Source: Girardinichthys multiradiatus (lineage: Eukaryota; Chordata; Actinopteri; Cyprinodontiformes; Goodeidae). From it: a stretch of DNA of 64,000 nucleotides. The stretch is from positions 11,280,125-11,344,124 of the forward strand of contig NC_061801.1 in NCBI RefSeq assembly GCF_021462225.1, read 5' to 3'. The stretch's first letter is position 1. Each line of letters opens with the position of its first letter. The notes beneath the pieces were generated by a model, which saw only the letters and a list, made by a program, of their open reading frames with translations, had not been told where the DNA came from and did no database searches. Shown here piece by piece: positions 62,542 through 64,000 of the stretch. Position numbers and translations under genes: made by a program.

Positions 62542-64000
62542 TGGCAAGGCAAGTTTATTTGTAGAGCACATTTCAGCAACAAGACAATTCAAGGTGGTTT
62601 ACATGATGAAAACCTAAGAAAATAAAACACATAAAAAGTACATTGCAGTAGCAAAATAAAGGAAAGAAAAGAAAAGAAAAGTTGGACTATAGACTGAAAT
62701 CAGTGATGTTTCAGTTAACAGTCAAAATAGATCAGTCAAAAGCAACTCTGAGCAAATTAACCTTGATTTAAAAGTACTCAGTGATTCAGCGTTTTTGCAG
62801 TTTTCTGGAAGTTTGTTCCAGATTAGTAGAGCATAAGAACTGAATGCTGCTTCTTTATGTTTGGTCCTGGTTCTGGGAATACAGAGTAGACTGGAACCAG
62901 GACCAAGACCTGAGTGGTCTGGAAGGATGATATAACGACAATAAATCTTTAATTTATTTTGGTGCTAAGCCATTCAGTGATTTACAAACTAATAGAAGTA
63001 TTTTAAAGTCTATTCTGTGAGATACTGGGAGCCAGTGTAAGGACTTGAGGTGATGTGCTCCACTTTCTTAGTTTCAGTGAGGATGCGAGCAGCAACGTTC
63101 TGGATCAGCTGCAGCTGTCTGTCTGACTTTTTAGGCAGACCTTTGAAGACACTGTTAATCAATTCGACTAAAAACCCATGGATGAGTTTTTCAAGATTCT
63201 GCTGGGACATTAGTCCTTTAATCCTGGAAATGTTCTTCAGGTGATGGAAGATCGACTTGGTTGACTTTATGTGCCTCCAAAGGTTCATGTCTGAGTCTAT
63301 CAGTACACCCATATTTCAGGCCTGATCTGTGGTTTCTGTCTGTAGTAACTAAAGCTGTGTGCAGATTCTTGATCGTGCCTCCTTTGGTCCAAAAAGAATG
63401 ACTTCAGTTTTGTTTGCTGAAGAAAATGATGGCAAATCCACGCATTGATTTGTTCTATGTATCTACCCAACGCTTCAATAGTTTCATAGTCATCTGTTAA
63501 CATTGTAAGGAAGAGCTCTGTGTCATCTCCGTAATGATGTTAACTTATCTAGTTTGTTATGATCTGAGCTAGGGGGAGAATGTAAATATTGAATAGGATG
63601 GAACCTTGGGGAACCCTGCATGTGATTTTTGTCAACTCTGATGTAAAGTTATCTATTGACACAAAAAAACTTTCTGTCCTTTAAGTAGGACTCAAACCAG
63701 CCAAGTGCTGTACCAGAAAGCCAAACCTAGTTTTCTGGTGGCTCAAGTAATACACCGTGATCAACAGTGTCGAATGCTGTGCTGAGGTCCAATAATACCA
63801 GCAATGTGGTTCCTCCACAGTCTGTATTTATGCGGATGTCATTGAACACCTTGACTGGGCAGTCTCGGTTCTATAGTGAGCATGGAAACCTGACTAGAAG
63901 ACGTCAAAGCAGCTGGTCATTGTTAAAAAGGTATTTAACTACTGAAACACAGCTTTTTTCACCAATCTTACTGATAAATGGGAGATTTGAGATGCACCTG
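62542..64000 (-). mobile_element. L2-type LINE relic, runs off the window
   Basis: The 3' tail lies at the left (ggcaaggcaagtttatttg, 62542). Moving right on the minus strand come 'WNKLPENCKNAESL'-type residues (about 62780-62840), 'RQLQLIQNVAARILTETKKVEHIT' (63050-63130), 'INAWICHHFLQQTKLKSFF' (63400-63460), the reverse-transcriptase box 'YGDD' at 63522-63533 and 'VPQGSILFNIYILPL' near 63570-63610. Frames are broken. The 5' part is outside the window. Confidence 0.85.

Overview
The window is vertebrate nuclear DNA, almost certainly from a ray-finned (teleost) fish. Three multi-exon genes with GT/AG introns, all on the + strand, match vertebrate developmental and signalling genes. The DNA between them is AT-rich and packed with typical fish repeats: many Tc1/mariner relics, L2-type LINEs, tRNA-derived SINEs and hAT elements with 8-bp target duplications. 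No bacterial features are present. Names are based on recognised protein families, not on a database search; the species cannot be fixed from sequence alone.

Layout. 1-19500: gene-free, with degenerate Tc1 copies (about 953-1615, 3707-4130, 4440-4880, 6095-7221, 7955-8790, 10118-10463, 11965-12925, 15150-16605), two hAT-type MITEs, an L2 relic (17470-18660), a repeat-like block at 14055-15117, and quieter stretches that could hold regulatory DNA. 19560-24300: a two-coding-exon gene for a NET-family zinc-finger co-repressor, best matched to Znf703 (nlz1), complete at 586 codons. 24300-43450: gene-free, with nested transposons (Tc1 in Tc1, SINE in MITE, hAT in L2, unknown DNA in Tc1), a complete but decayed Tc1 at 40095-41706, and a strong hairpin at 31182-31228. 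43490-55350: gramd2b, 14 coding exons and 428 codons, encoding a GRAM domain and a C-terminal membrane anchor; its presumed 3'UTR carries a full-length decayed Tc1. 57240-64000: the 5' part of a traf2-type gene, with a non-coding first exon and three coding exons (RING finger and the start of the TRAF zinc fingers), cut by the window edge. Its last intron in view holds an L2 relic.

The three genes do not form an obvious pathway. Znf703 represses transcription with Groucho/TLE-type partners. Gramd2b is expected at the ER, at ER-plasma membrane contacts. Traf2 is a cytoplasmic adaptor of TNF-receptor and NF-kappaB signalling.

I found no undescribed gene system. The observations most worth checking are upstream ORFs at znf703 and gramd2b, the Tc1 inverted repeat likely lying in the gramd2b mRNA, the unknown insert with an open frame at about 35718-36785, and candidate regulatory DNA around znf703.
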